From: JBLINH01 sp047639165
Lineage (GTDB): Bacteria > Patescibacteriota > Minisyncoccia > Phycocordibacterales > JAACPR01
Direction: 5' to 3'
Length of the DNA stretch: 28,104 nucleotides
Assembly (NCBI GenBank): GCA_047639165.1
Contig: JBLINH010000010.1
Coordinates: 1 to 28,104, forward strand
Position numbers and translations under genes: made by a program. The notes under the pieces were generated by a model. The model had not been told where the DNA came from, did no database searches, and was given only the letters and a program-made list of their open reading frames with translations. Positions within the stretch are counted from its first letter, which is position 1, and each line of letters starts with the position of its first letter. This document shows positions 8,304 through 15,527 of the stretch, one piece after another.

Positions 8304-9845
8304 TTATTTTCTATGCTTAGGTGTTACCCAGAATTCTCCAATATATCTTCCTGTCATTAGTCTTGTTTGTGCATCTAACCCTGGGAAAGATCCGAAGACA
8401 ATGATTGTAAACGGAACTAGCAACCATTGCAATGTTAGAGACGCCCACTTTCTCTTTTTCCTCTTTATCTCCTTACCCATCTTTGGAACAAGTGAAAGTC
8501 CAATGATTGCAGAAAGTATTAGACCTGCCATGGCGAATGTCATTAGGTTTCTTGTAATGAGTGGTAGGTTGTATGAAAGTACTGTGTCGCGAAAGGCTGA
8601 TCCTCCGAGTACAAGTGGTAGCCATCCCAAAAGAAGGATAACAAGTGGGTTTGTAGCTAAAGACCAAAATCCTTCTATTTGAATAATGGTATGTCGTATT
8701 TTCTTTCCAAGAGAGATATTCTTGTTCTTGATAAAGCCAAACAACATGTATGGGATGTTCTCTACTCCCCACATCCACCTTAAGTGTTGCTTGTAGATAT
8801 TCTTAGTAGTCTGCCAATATGAACCCGCTAGGTTTGCGTCCATTGAGATTGGGTACGATATTGGAACAACTTTGTAGTTACCATCCTTTGCAAGAAACAT
8901 ATTCCAGAAAATTCGGGAATCATCTGAGATCATATTCTTTTGCCAATATCCAACTTCGTATAGTGATTTGAAACTAAGTGAGTGAGATGAGAACGTTGTA
9001 AGCTTCTCTGGTCTTTCTTGTTGGATCATTTGCCAGAATGTACTTGTCATAGCGGCAACTCTTGAAAGTGCTGGGGCCTGCCAAATATTGTTGTTGTACA
9101 AAGGAACTGGTTGGAATGAAGTATTGTTTGGATCTTCTGTTGTTAGGTAGTGCCATGTAAGACAAAGGAAGTACTGCTCACCAACAACAGTGTCCATGTC
9201 AAAAGCTGAAACGATACAATCTTCGTATGAAATGTTTTGAGGATCCAATATCTTTATCCTTGATTGTTCAGCTGCATATGTAATGTTTGGTCCCTTTCCT
9301 TTAATCTCACCTGGAAGTCCTTCTGGGTGAGAAGTGATTAGAATCTCTCCGAAATGTTTCTCGTACTTAGCTTTCATCTTCTCTGCAAGATCCATCGCAT
9401 CTTTACCTGCTCGTGCTTCTGCTGCAAGAACGATGATCATATTATTCTTCTTGTACTTTGTAGCCAAAAGAGACTTCATTGTTTGATCAATAACAGTCTC
9501 ACTCTCTTGATAGAAAGGTAGTAGAATCATGTGTTTAATATGTTCGTACTTGAGATTACTAATCATCTTCTGCCAATCAACTTTTGTATTATGTTTCAAT
9601 CTCTTCCAGTTATGTCTGTGGTGTATTGAAAGGTACACAGTCTTTAGTAACCAGTATAGGTCAAAGGCTATAATGAAGTAGGCTGCCCATACAGGCTTAA
9701 AGTATGAGAGAGCTACTATAAGGAATATAGTACCCCACGATAAAAGACCAGGTACCATTTCTAGGAACCTGTACAATATTCGGTCTGATCCAGTTAGATC
9801 TCTCGCATGTGCGGCTTTAAAGCCTGGATGATCTTTATAGTCCAT
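8304..9845 (-). CDS. Membrane-bound family 2-like glycosyltransferase
   Basis: A 513-residue processive-type glycosyltransferase. Two N-terminal membrane segments (about 35-72) precede a cytoplasmic GT-A domain. It has a metal-binding DMD motif (AFDMDTVVG, residues 216-218), an acidic ISDDSRIFW motif (about 306-314) as candidate catalytic base, and the acceptor-site motif QHLRW (353-357), the QxxRW of cellulose-synthase-like enzymes. Further membrane segments lie at about 394-416, 430-455 and 467-487, and the C-terminus is Lys/Arg-rich. It probably polymerises or transfers a sugar to an envelope glycan; donor and product cannot be read from the sequence. It is the first gene of a two-gene unit with the PEGA protein. 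Confidence 0.82.
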   Translation of the reverse strand: MDYKDHPGFKAAHARDLTGSDRILYRFLEMVPGLLSWGTIFLIVALSYFKPVWAAYFIIAFDLYWLLKTVYLSIHHRHNWKRLKHNTKVDWQKMISNLKYEHIKHMILLPFYQESETVIDQTMKSLLATKYKKNNMIIVLAAEARAGKDAMDLAEKMKAKYEKHFGEILITSHPEGLPGEIKGKGPNITYAAEQSRIKILDPQNISYEDCIVSAFDMDTVVGEQYFLCLTWHYLTTEDPNNTSFQPVPLYNNNIWQAPALSRVAAMTSTFWQMIQQERPEKLTTFSSHSLSFKSLYEVGYWQKNMISDDSRIFWNMFLAKDGNYKVVPISYPISMDANLAGSYWQTTKNIYKQHLRWMWGVENIPYMLFGFIKNKNISLGKKIRHTIIQIEGFWSLATNPLVILLLGWLPLVLGGSAFRDTVLSYNLPLITRNLMTFAMAGLILSAIIGLSLVPKMGKEIKRKKRKWASLTLQWLLVPFTIIVFGSFPGLDAQTRLMTGRYIGEFWVTPKHRK

Positions 9846-9853
9846 TATGGACG

Positions 9854-9883
9854 ATTATAGCCATAAATGGGGGGTTATAGCAA
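9854..9883 (-). promoter_or_regulatory. Glycosyltransferase promoter, leaderless
   Basis: TTGCTA (9878-9883), 18 nt, TATAAT (9854-9859) on the minus strand, 8 nt before the ATG. It starts only 5 nt after the tRNA-Thr 3' end, so tRNA transcripts may also run into the gene. Confidence 0.65.
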
Positions 9884-9888
9884 GGATT

Positions 9889-9964
9889 TGGAGCCACCTG
9901 TCAGATTTGAACTGACGACCTACTCATTACAAGTGAGTTGCTCTACCAGCTGAGCTAAGGTGGC
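9889..9964 (-). tRNA. tRNA-Thr (anticodon UGU)
   Basis: A 76-nt cloverleaf on the minus strand. Acceptor GCCACCT pairs with AGGTGGC. The D arm is GCTCAGCTGGTAGAGC. The anticodon stem ACTCA/TGAGT encloses the loop CTTGTAA with anticodon TGT. The T arm is GTCAG/CTGAC with TTCAAAT. The discriminator is T and the CCA end is encoded in the DNA (+ strand TGG at 9889-9891). Confidence 0.96.
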
Positions 9965-9982
9965 ACGTATTAGAATGGGACA

Positions 9983-10010
9983 ATTATACTTAAAAATCAG
10001 AAAGGATCAA
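9983..10010 (-). promoter_or_regulatory. tRNA-Thr promoter
   Basis: TTGATC (10005-10010), 16 nt, TATAAT (9983-9988) on the minus strand, 18 nt before the tRNA 5' end. Confidence 0.65.
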
Positions 10011-10013
10011 TGC

Positions 10014-10391
10014 TTATTTTCTTTTCAAACTGTCTTTGTACTTAGAAACTGAACTTAAAAAGAACGATGCTGACCCTCTTTTTGTGGGTATCCCCTTACC
10101 TTTTGCTGTCTCCATAACTTTATGACTTCTTTCTAGAATTGATTCCCAAAATTTAACACTAAATTTAGAAACAACAAAAGGTATCTTCTTTGTTTGAAAT
10201 ACCGTCTTGTGTTTAACGGTAATAACAAAGTCCCCAGCGCTTCCCAATACTTTAATTAGTCTTTCGTCGGACTTAATCCGAACAGTATTAGGAATTATAT
10301 CTTTTCCTTTCTTTAGTTCTATAGTTCTATAGAGAACCATTAGGACCATTCCGAAGAAAGAAACAATAATTAAATTTATTAGCAAACCCAT
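10014..10391 (-). CDS. Small membrane protein of unknown function
   Basis: A 125-residue protein with one N-terminal membrane segment (MGLLINLIIVSFFGMVLMVL) and a basic, Lys-rich remainder ending SKYKDSLKRK. I do not recognise a family. Its ATG lies 6 nt after the tsf stop, so it is the third gene of rpsB-tsf-x. The gene body reaches the promoter of the downstream tRNA-Thr. The predicted topology is a short outside N-terminus with a cytoplasmic basic tail, or the reverse; the charge pattern (Lys after the segment) favours a cytoplasmic tail. Confidence 0.6.
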   Translation of the reverse strand: MGLLINLIIVSFFGMVLMVLYRTIELKKGKDIIPNTVRIKSDERLIKVLGSAGDFVITVKHKTVFQTKKIPFVVSKFSVKFWESILERSHKVMETAKGKGIPTKRGSASFFLSSVSKYKDSLKRK

Positions 10392-10397
10392 GATTTA

Positions 10398-10985
10398 CTA
10401 TTCTAACACTCCGAAGCGAGCAAATCGAGAGATAATAACTTTTTCACCAAACTTTTGTATTGCTTCTTCAACTAAATCGTTAATAGTTTTCTCAGGTGTT
10501 TTAATGAATCCTTGATCAAGTAAAACTTTTTCCTTGAAATGAGCATCTAATTTACCTTCAATGATTTTAGCTTTAATTTCTTCTGGCTTTCCTTCAGCTT
10601 CTTTTTCGAACACTTCAGTAGCGCTCTTTTTAGCCTCTTCACTAACATCATCTCTTGATAGGAACTCTGGTGATGAAGCTGCAACATGCATAGCAAGTTC
10701 ACGAGCTAATGCTTTAAACTCTTCGTTATTAGAAACAAAATCAGTCTCACATTGTAATTCAAGCATAGAACCAACTGCACCTCCTGCGTGAATGTATGAA
10801 GCTACAGTACCTGCACCAAGAGTCCTATCACCTTTTTTTGAAGCTGCTACCTTACTTAGCTTTTGAAGGATAACTTTAGCTTTCTCAAGATCTCCTCCAG
10901 CTTCTTCCAAAGCTTTTTTACATTGCATAATAGAAACCCCTGTTAAATCACGAAGTTCTTTTATTTGTTCAGTTGTAATGCCCAT
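10398..10985 (-). CDS. tsf: Translation elongation factor Ts, short form
   Basis: A 195-residue guanine-nucleotide exchange factor for EF-Tu. The N-terminal UBA-like module is clear (ITTEQIKELRDLTGVSIMQC, then KKALEEAGGDLEKA). The core motif LQCETDFVSNNEEF contains the TDFV that contacts EF-Tu. The end VIISRFARFGVLE matches the family C-terminal pattern. It is much shorter than E. coli EF-Ts (283) and close to the Thermus form of about 196, having a single core repeat. It follows rpsB by 23 nt, the usual bacterial order. Confidence 0.95.
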   Translation of the reverse strand: MGITTEQIKELRDLTGVSIMQCKKALEEAGGDLEKAKVILQKLSKVAASKKGDRTLGAGTVASYIHAGGAVGSMLELQCETDFVSNNEEFKALARELAMHVAASSPEFLSRDDVSEEAKKSATEVFEKEAEGKPEEIKAKIIEGKLDAHFKEKVLLDQGFIKTPEKTINDLVEEAIQKFGEKVIISRFARFGVLE

Positions 10986-11008
10986 TTTGAATTAAAATTA
11001 AATTGTAA

Positions 11009-11725
11009 TTATTCAGAAACTTTTTTGTCTCGAATTCCCTCTTCGTACGAAGCTAAAATTTCATTAACGATATATGAAATACTTTTTACTGATGAATCGT
11101 TTGCAACGATAGGATAGTCAATATTCTTGATGTTACAATCAGAACTACACAGACTAATCACGGGAATACCAATTTTCTTGGCCTCAAGTACAGCAATTTC
11201 TTCATGATCAGCATCAATTATAAAAAGTGCTGCTGGTTTCTTTTTCATTGAAACAATTCCTCCGAATCTATTTTCTAGCTTATCCACTTCTCTATCAAGA
11301 AGAAGTCTTTCTTTCTTAGTATATTTTGCAAGAAGTCCTTTCTCTTTTTGATCGATTATATCTTCGTATCTTGAAGTTCTTTTTTGGATCTCTTCAAAGT
11401 TTGTAAGAGTTCCTCCAATCCATCGTCCTGAAACATATGGTTGTTCGATCTTAATAGCAGAATCTTTAATGATTCGTAGAACTTCTCTCTTTCCTCCTAC
11501 AAATAGAACATTCTTTCCTTCTGAGGCCAGTTTCTTCACAAATTCCTTAGCATCGCTAAGTAAAACTGATACTTTCTCTAGGTCAAAAATATCTACTTTC
11601 TCCTTTGTTCCAAAGATATACTTTGAAGTTGATGGATGTCTTTTTGATTTTGTATAACCAAAATGTGACCCTGCTTCGAATAGGGCTTGAACAACGTCTT
11701 TGTTTACTTCTGTTGTGTTTGTCAT
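11009..11725 (-). CDS. rpsB: Ribosomal protein uS2
   Basis: A 238-residue small-subunit protein, normal length. Signature segments are LFEAGSHFGYTKSKRHPSTS near the N-terminus, VLFVGGKREVLRIIKDSA, YVSGRWIGGTLTNFEEIQKR, and the second signature AALFIIDADHEEIAVLEAKK with IPVISLCSSDCN. The last part is IVNEILASYEEGIRDKKVSE. First gene of rpsB-tsf-membrane protein, with its own leaderless promoter downstream of prfA. Confidence 0.97.
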   Translation of the reverse strand: MTNTTEVNKDVVQALFEAGSHFGYTKSKRHPSTSKYIFGTKEKVDIFDLEKVSVLLSDAKEFVKKLASEGKNVLFVGGKREVLRIIKDSAIKIEQPYVSGRWIGGTLTNFEEIQKRTSRYEDIIDQKEKGLLAKYTKKERLLLDREVDKLENRFGGIVSMKKKPAALFIIDADHEEIAVLEAKKIGIPVISLCSSDCNIKNIDYPIVANDSSVKSISYIVNEILASYEEGIRDKKVSE

Positions 11726-11733
11726 GATGTATG

Positions 11734-11762
11734 ACTATATCAGAGAAAGTATTGAGAATCAA
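11734..11762 (-). promoter_or_regulatory. rpsB promoter, leaderless, extended -10
   Basis: TTGATT (11757-11762), 17 nt, TATAGT (11734-11739) with TGA before it; 8 nt to the ATG. The core TGATATAGTCAT is identical to that of rpmE, suggesting shared control of ribosomal genes. Confidence 0.75.
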
Positions 11763-11776
11763 GGGGTTTTAGACCC

Positions 11777-12730
11777 TTATTCCTCCTTACCAAACTCAGC
11801 TATAGATTTAATTACGTTATCTAAGTTTCCTGCCATTATACCCTCAATGTCGTGCCAGCTCTCTTTTATCCGATGATCTGTAACTCTGTTTTGAGGATAA
11901 TTGTACGTCCTGATCTTTTCTGACCTATTAGCTGTACCAATTTGATCTTTTCTTTCACTGGCGTATTTCTTATCTTCCTCCTCTTCTTTTAGTGCTAGGA
12001 TTTTTGCAGTCAGGATACTCATTGCCTGCTCTTTGTTCTTTGCTTGGCTTCTTTCGGCAGTTGAACGAACATCAAGGCCAGTTGGTTTATGTACGATTCG
12101 TACTGCAGTTTCAACCTTGTTAACATTCTGTCCTCCTTTTCCACCAGACCTTGAAGTTTCAATCTCAAGATCGTCAGGTTTGATTTCAAGTTTTGTTTTC
12201 TTACGTATTGGAAGTACGGCAACTGATGCAGTTGAAGTATGAATCCTTCCTTGTTTTTCTGTAGCTGGAATTCTTTGTACTCTATGAACTCCTGTTTCAA
12301 ATCTAAGTTTTTCATATACTCCTCTTCCTCTTATTTCAAAAGATGCTTCTTTGTATCCTTCCATTGAACTTAGGGACTCATTAACTTTCTTTACTCCCCA
12401 CTCATTCTTTTCTGCGAACCTCTGATACATATTAGCTAGATTGTATGCAAATATTGAAGCTTCATCTCCACCAGCTCCAGCTCTAACTTCCAAAACAATT
12501 TCATTAGGAAACTGTTCCTCTTTTTCTTCTTCCTTTAGGATGTTATCCATTTGAACAATTAGTGCATCCATCTGAATCTTTAATTGAGAAAACTCCTCTT
12601 GTGCAAGTTCTGCAACTTCCGGATCTTTTTCTGACACTTCTTTTAGTTCTTCTTCTTGTTTTAGTAGTCTTTCATACTCACTAACTATAAATTGTGTCTT
12701 TTGGTTTTCTTTGTATTTAGTTAAATCCAT
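11777..12730 (-). CDS. prfA: Peptide chain release factor 1
   Basis: A 317-residue class I release factor for UAA and UAG. The codon-reading PxT motif is P155-A156-T157 ([19 protein letters not shown]); the RF2 motif SPF is absent. The peptidyl-tRNA hydrolysis motif GGQ is at 199-201 ([17 protein letters not shown]). The N-terminal domain is about 40 residues shorter than in E. coli RF1 (360). The C-terminal end has [20 protein letters not shown], typical of the family. It lies 59 nt after rpmE, the common rpmE-prfA order, with a terminator hairpin between them and a possible promoter just before its ATG. Confidence 0.95.
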   Translation of the reverse strand: MDLTKYKENQKTQFIVSEYERLLKQEEELKEVSEKDPEVAELAQEEFSQLKIQMDALIVQMDNILKEEEKEEQFPNEIVLEVRAGAGGDEASIFAYNLANMYQRFAEKNEWGVKKVNESLSSMEGYKEASFEIRGRGVYEKLRFETGVHRVQRIPATEKQGRIHTSTASVAVLPIRKKTKLEIKPDDLEIETSRSGGKGGQNVNKVETAVRIVHKPTGLDVRSTAERSQAKNKEQAMSILTAKILALKEEEEDKKYASERKDQIGTANRSEKIRTYNYPQNRVTDHRIKESWHDIEGIMAGNLDNVIKSIAEFGKEE

Positions 12731-12738
12731 ATTTTAAT

Positions 12739-12747
12739 ATTAATACA
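12739..12747 (-). promoter_or_regulatory. Possible prfA extended -10 promoter
   Basis: TGT followed by ATTAAT (12739-12744 on the plus strand) lies 8 nt before the ATG, the same spacing as other leaderless genes here. No convincing -35 box is seen. Confidence 0.35.
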
Positions 12748-12769
12748 AAAAAACACATTTAGAAATGTG
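12747..12769 (-). terminator. rpmE terminator
   Basis: CACATTT and AAATGTG (12754-12760 with 12763-12769) form a hairpin followed on the minus strand by seven T. It lies 20 nt past the rpmE stop. The opposite side has five T, so it could work both ways. Confidence 0.65.
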
Positions 12770-12789
12770 ATTTTTCGTATTTACAGTAT

Positions 12790-12999
12790 TTACTTCTTAG
12801 CGGCTTCTCTTCGAGCTCGGAACTTCTCAACTCTTCCGGCTGTATCGACGATCTTCTCTTGTCCTGTATAGAAAGGATGACACTGTGAACAAATTTCAAC
12901 TTTTCTCTTCTCATTTGTTGAACCAATAGTAAATTCCTCACCGCAGGCGCAGTTAATGGTTGCTTTTTCAAAATATGTAGGATGTATCTCTTTTTTCAT
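12790..12999 (-). CDS. rpmE: Ribosomal protein bL31, zinc-binding type
   Basis: A 69-residue large-subunit protein ([20 protein letters not shown]...). The cysteine set C17, C19, C37 and C40 (CAC and [13 protein letters not shown]) marks the zinc-binding C+ form. ATG at 12999 is chosen over the TTG two codons upstream because it gives the classical MKKxIHP start and sits 9 nt after a strong -10 box. The Ala/Lys-rich tail [10 protein letters not shown] is typical. Confidence 0.95.
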   Translation of the reverse strand: MKKEIHPTYFEKATINCACGEEFTIGSTNEKRKVEICSQCHPFYTGQEKIVDTAGRVEKFRARREAAKK

Positions 13000-13008
13000 T
13001 GTCAAATG

Positions 13009-13037
13009 ACTATATCAAAGATATTAGGTGGTGGCAA
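13009..13037 (-). promoter_or_regulatory. rpmE promoter, near-leaderless
   Basis: TTGCCA (13032-13037), 17 nt, TATAGT (13009-13014) with TGA upstream of it; 9 nt to the ATG. Confidence 0.75.
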
Positions 13038-13041
13038 TACC

Positions 13042-13377
13042 TTACTTAAAGCAAGATAGTTTAAGCTCATGTTTACTCGCTTTTCTTTCAGACTCCAGCC
13101 TAAGGGCTATAATCTCTTCTTGGTTCCTTATAGTGATATCTTTGTAGTGTTGGAACATTTCAAGCACTGGATCTAATCTATCTTGTAGTATTTCCATTAA
13201 AACGGAAGTTTGTTCTCTGAACTTTCTATCGAATCGCTCATCAAAACTAAGACCAAATTTTTCATCAAACTTCTGGTCGAACTTTAAATCAAATCTCTCA
13301 TAGAATCTCTCATCGAATTTCTCATCGAATTTTCGATCAAATAGTACCTCTATTTGTTTTAGTGTTACCCCTGTCAT
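13042..13377 (-). CDS. Period-4 phenylalanine repeat protein, unknown function
   Basis: A 111-residue protein of no family I can name. After MTGVTLKQIEVL comes a run in which Phe occurs exactly every fourth residue: F13, 17, 21, 25, 29, 33, 37, 41, 45, 49 and 53. Most units read F-D-x-[KR] or F-D-E-[KR], giving alternating acidic and basic faces. The remainder (ILQDRLDPVLEMFQHYKDIT and NQEEIIALRLESERKASKHE) looks like a helical coiled coil. A strongly amphipathic long helix is likely, for oligomerisation or for lying on a membrane or partner. The DNA shows matching degenerate 12-nt repeats (13219-13341). It has its own extended -10 promoter (13384-13392) 6 nt from the start. Confidence 0.7.
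   Translation of the reverse strand: MTGVTLKQIEVLFDRKFDEKFDERFYERFDLKFDQKFDEKFGLSFDERFDRKFREQTSVLMEILQDRLDPVLEMFQHYKDITIRNQEEIIALRLESERKASKHELKLSCFK
13219..13341 (-). repeat. Degenerate 12-nt tandem repeats coding F-D-x-[KR] units
   Basis: About ten units; on the plus strand they appear as variants of TTCATCGAATTT / TCTCATAGAATC. They underlie the tetrapeptide repeats of the host gene. Confidence 0.75.
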
Positions 13378-13383
13378 CCATAG

Positions 13384-13392
13384 ATTATATCA
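13384..13392 (-). promoter_or_regulatory. Extended -10 promoter of the Phe-repeat gene
   Basis: TGA followed by TATAAT (13384-13389) on the minus strand, 6 nt before the ATG; no clear -35 box. Confidence 0.55.
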
Positions 13393-13432
13393 CACCGGTA
13401 TTTCACCCCTGTGGATACTTCTTCATATCTTT

Positions 13433-14785
13433 TTAATCTAGATCATTCAAGAAGTCTATTTGCTCTTGGAAGGCTGTAGCATGGTTTAGTACAGAATTAC
13501 CATAGAAAGCATTCTGCGCAAGATTCCAGTTACCTCCTGCGTAATACTTAAGTGCTGCGGTTCTTTCAGCGGTATAGCCACCTGCCGCAGCTCCAAGGTC
13601 TTTAACATACAAAGATGTAGCGATGAAAGCATGAGCTGGGTTCCATGGGCTTGGTATAGAAACTCCAGCAGCTTGTCCAATTCTTGATTCATATGATTGC
13701 CACGTTGCAGGGATAAATTGTGATGGCCCCATAGCTCCTCCCCATCCACTACCGTAAGGACATGATAGTGGCGTAGAGTTCGGGTCAAGACCTAGTCTCT
13801 TTGTAATTCCCAAGAAAATAGTTTGATCATCTCTCCATGAGTTGTCATTTGGCCCAGGCATGATTACATTCCATTTTTTGTTTGCAGGATCTCCTGGTCT
13901 ATTACAAGTTCCAACGTTCTTTCCAAGATCAGATTCTTGTTTAAGGATCGCTAATATAAAGGCTGTTCTAACACCAGTAGCCTTTGATGCTTGCTTTGCA
14001 TACGCCAGAGCGTCACCAAATGAGATACCCGCACTATCTCTAAGTTGGAATAGAGCAGTTCTAATTGAATTAGCTCTTGCCTGCTTCTCGGCTAATATCT
14101 GTTCGAATGTTTTTTCGGTGTTCTTTGAAATAGCGAGGAGACTACTTTTTTCATCTTCCTTGACCTCAACAGCTTTCTTGTCTCTTTCTATCTCAGCTTT
14201 TATATCTGCTTCTTTGTCTCTCTTACCTTGGAGACTAATCTTTTCTTCTTCTGTTAATCCTCGTAATTCTCGAATATCATCAAAAAGTATTTCAAGTGAA
14301 TTTTGAACAGTACTGTATGAATCAACAGTTACGAAAAATTCTGAAATATCACCTTCTCCGAGAATAATCTCTGCAAGTGATACACCGTCCAATTGATTTG
14401 TTTTCTTTATCAACTGAGCGAGAGATTCTTTTCCACTCTCCATTTTTGAATTTAGTTCTTTTACTGTCTGATCTTTAAGAACTATATCTTCACCTAATTC
14501 ACTGATGGCTCTGCTCTTTGAATTTATATTCGATTGTGCAGATCTTATCTGAGTCGTTAACTTATTTACCTCCCCTTGGATGACAGCTGATTTTGCTTTC
14601 TGAACATTCAAAACTCCGGTAGTTTGTTGGATTTCTTTTTCTGTCTTCAAAAGCTGTTCACGGAGAATTTTTTCTGTTTCATCAACAGTAGCTGCAAAAA
14701 GCACTGTGATTGATATTAAAAATAATACAACAATACCTATTGCCGGTAGAAAAAACACTATCGTTCTTTTAACGATTGAATTCAT
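13433..14785 (-). CDS. Coiled-coil lytic transglycosylase
   Basis: A 450-residue exported wall enzyme. An N-terminal membrane segment (about 8-31) ends in AATVDE, which could be an uncleaved anchor or a signal peptide. Residues about 35-245 form a long EnvC/CwlO-like coiled coil with a central break (LDGVSLAEIILGEGDISEFF, about 132-151), as in PcsB/EnvC N-domains. The C-terminal domain (about 255-425) is of the transglycosylase SLT type. ILKQESDLGKN supplies the catalytic Glu, E284, and WGGAMGPSQFIPATW (348-362) is the family GxMGxxQF motif. ALKYYAGGNW closes the active domain. It should cut the glycan backbone between MurNAc and GlcNAc; the coiled coil probably controls it by partner binding. 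The gene is single, with its own promoter. Confidence 0.88.
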   Translation of the reverse strand: MNSIVKRTIVFFLPAIGIVVLFLISITVLFAATVDETEKILREQLLKTEKEIQQTTGVLNVQKAKSAVIQGEVNKLTTQIRSAQSNINSKSRAISELGEDIVLKDQTVKELNSKMESGKESLAQLIKKTNQLDGVSLAEIILGEGDISEFFVTVDSYSTVQNSLEILFDDIRELRGLTEEEKISLQGKRDKEADIKAEIERDKKAVEVKEDEKSSLLAISKNTEKTFEQILAEKQARANSIRTALFQLRDSAGISFGDALAYAKQASKATGVRTAFILAILKQESDLGKNVGTCNRPGDPANKKWNVIMPGPNDNSWRDDQTIFLGITKRLGLDPNSTPLSCPYGSGWGGAMGPSQFIPATWQSYESRIGQAAGVSIPSPWNPAHAFIATSLYVKDLGAAAGGYTAERTAALKYYAGGNWNLAQNAFYGNSVLNHATAFQEQIDFLNDLD

Positions 14786-14797
14786 ATTATGAAGATC

Positions 14798-14806
14798 ATT
14801 ATACCA
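14798..14806 (-). promoter_or_regulatory. Promoter of the lytic transglycosylase gene
   Basis: TGG followed by TATAAT (14798-14803), 12 nt before the ATG. A second TATAAT overlaps just upstream (14806-14811). No strong -35 box. Confidence 0.5.
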
Positions 14807-14822
14807 TTATATTTCAAGTAAC

Positions 14823-14850
14823 AAAAAACCCTAGTTTCCTAGGGTTTTTT
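14823..14850 (-). terminator. rplY intrinsic terminator
   Basis: A6-CCCTAG, loop of 4, CTAGGG-T6; the palindrome starts one base after the rplY stop. It is symmetric and could act on both strands. Confidence 0.9.
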
Positions 14851-14851
14851 G

Positions 14852-15487
14852 TTACTTAGCTTCTTCCTCAACTTCTTCTTCTTTCTTCTCGCCTTGGACT
14901 ACAATTGAGTCTAGGTCTGGTGCATCAACTGGTTCCTCTTCTTCTCTGGCCTCTTGAACGAGTGCTATAACCTCTTCAGGATCAACCATTAGTTCTACTC
15001 CTTCTGGGAGTTTGATATCCTTAGCATGAATTTGAGATTCAAAATCAACAAGTACTGAGATATCTACATTAAGTTCACTTGGAAGGTCTTTAGGTGATGC
15101 CTTAATATCAAGCTCATGTATAACTTTTACAAGATTACCATTTAGAGTTTTCTCAGCTGGAGATTCACCAATATATGTAAGTGGTACAGAAACTTCAACC
15201 TTTTTACCTTTTTCAATAACATAAAAATCAACATGTCGGTATTCTCCACTAACAGGATCTCGATCAACTGAGTACACAAGAGTTTGATGTTCGTCACTTC
15301 CTTCTTTCAAAGTAACAATTGAAGACTCTCCGGCTTCTTTGAAGACCTTTTCAAATTCAGATTTAGAAATTGTGATTGGAGTAGATTCCTCCTTTGGACC
15401 GTAGAATACAGCAGGCATATTGTTCTTCTCTCTTATCTCAGAAAGTTTTTCTTTTAGGTCTCTTTTTGTGGCTTGAAGTGTAAGCAT
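14852..15487 (-). CDS. rplY: Ribosomal protein bL25, CTC/TL5 type
   Basis: A 211-residue 5S rRNA-binding protein. The N-terminal L25 domain (about 1-90) includes MPAVFYGPKEESTPITISKS and YRHVDFYVIEKGKKVEVSVP. The second TL5 beta domain (about 91-180) includes HELDIKASPKDLPSELNVDI and AKDIKLPEGVELMVDPEEVI. The acidic tail (EEEEPVDAPDLD..., EEEVEEEAK) is common in general stress protein CTC forms. It has its own promoter and terminator, so it is monocistronic. Confidence 0.94.
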   Translation of the reverse strand: MLTLQATKRDLKEKLSEIREKNNMPAVFYGPKEESTPITISKSEFEKVFKEAGESSIVTLKEGSDEHQTLVYSVDRDPVSGEYRHVDFYVIEKGKKVEVSVPLTYIGESPAEKTLNGNLVKVIHELDIKASPKDLPSELNVDISVLVDFESQIHAKDIKLPEGVELMVDPEEVIALVQEAREEEEPVDAPDLDSIVVQGEKKEEEVEEEAK

Positions 15488-15497
15488 AGTGGATATG

Positions 15498-15525
15498 ATT
15501 ATACATAACTAACTGAAAATGGCAA
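15498..15525 (-). promoter_or_regulatory. rplY promoter, short leader
   Basis: TTGCCA (15520-15525), 16 nt, TATAAT (15498-15503); 10 nt to the ATG. The -35 hexamer is the same as that of rpmE. It begins 3 nt after the upstream oxidoreductase stop. Confidence 0.75.
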
Positions 15526-15527
15526 TA

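Noticed and set aside
11760..11781. AAGGG/CCCTT stem after prfA as a terminator
   Set aside because: Only five base pairs with an 8-nt loop and no T-tract; too weak to call.
12019..12315. A 98-codon frame inside prfA in another phase
   Set aside because: It covers the conserved RF1 GGQ and PxT region; a shadow frame.
13219..13341. The 12-bp tandem repeats as a non-coding satellite
   Set aside because: The reading frame is kept throughout with conserved Phe positions and the gene has a promoter, so they are coding.
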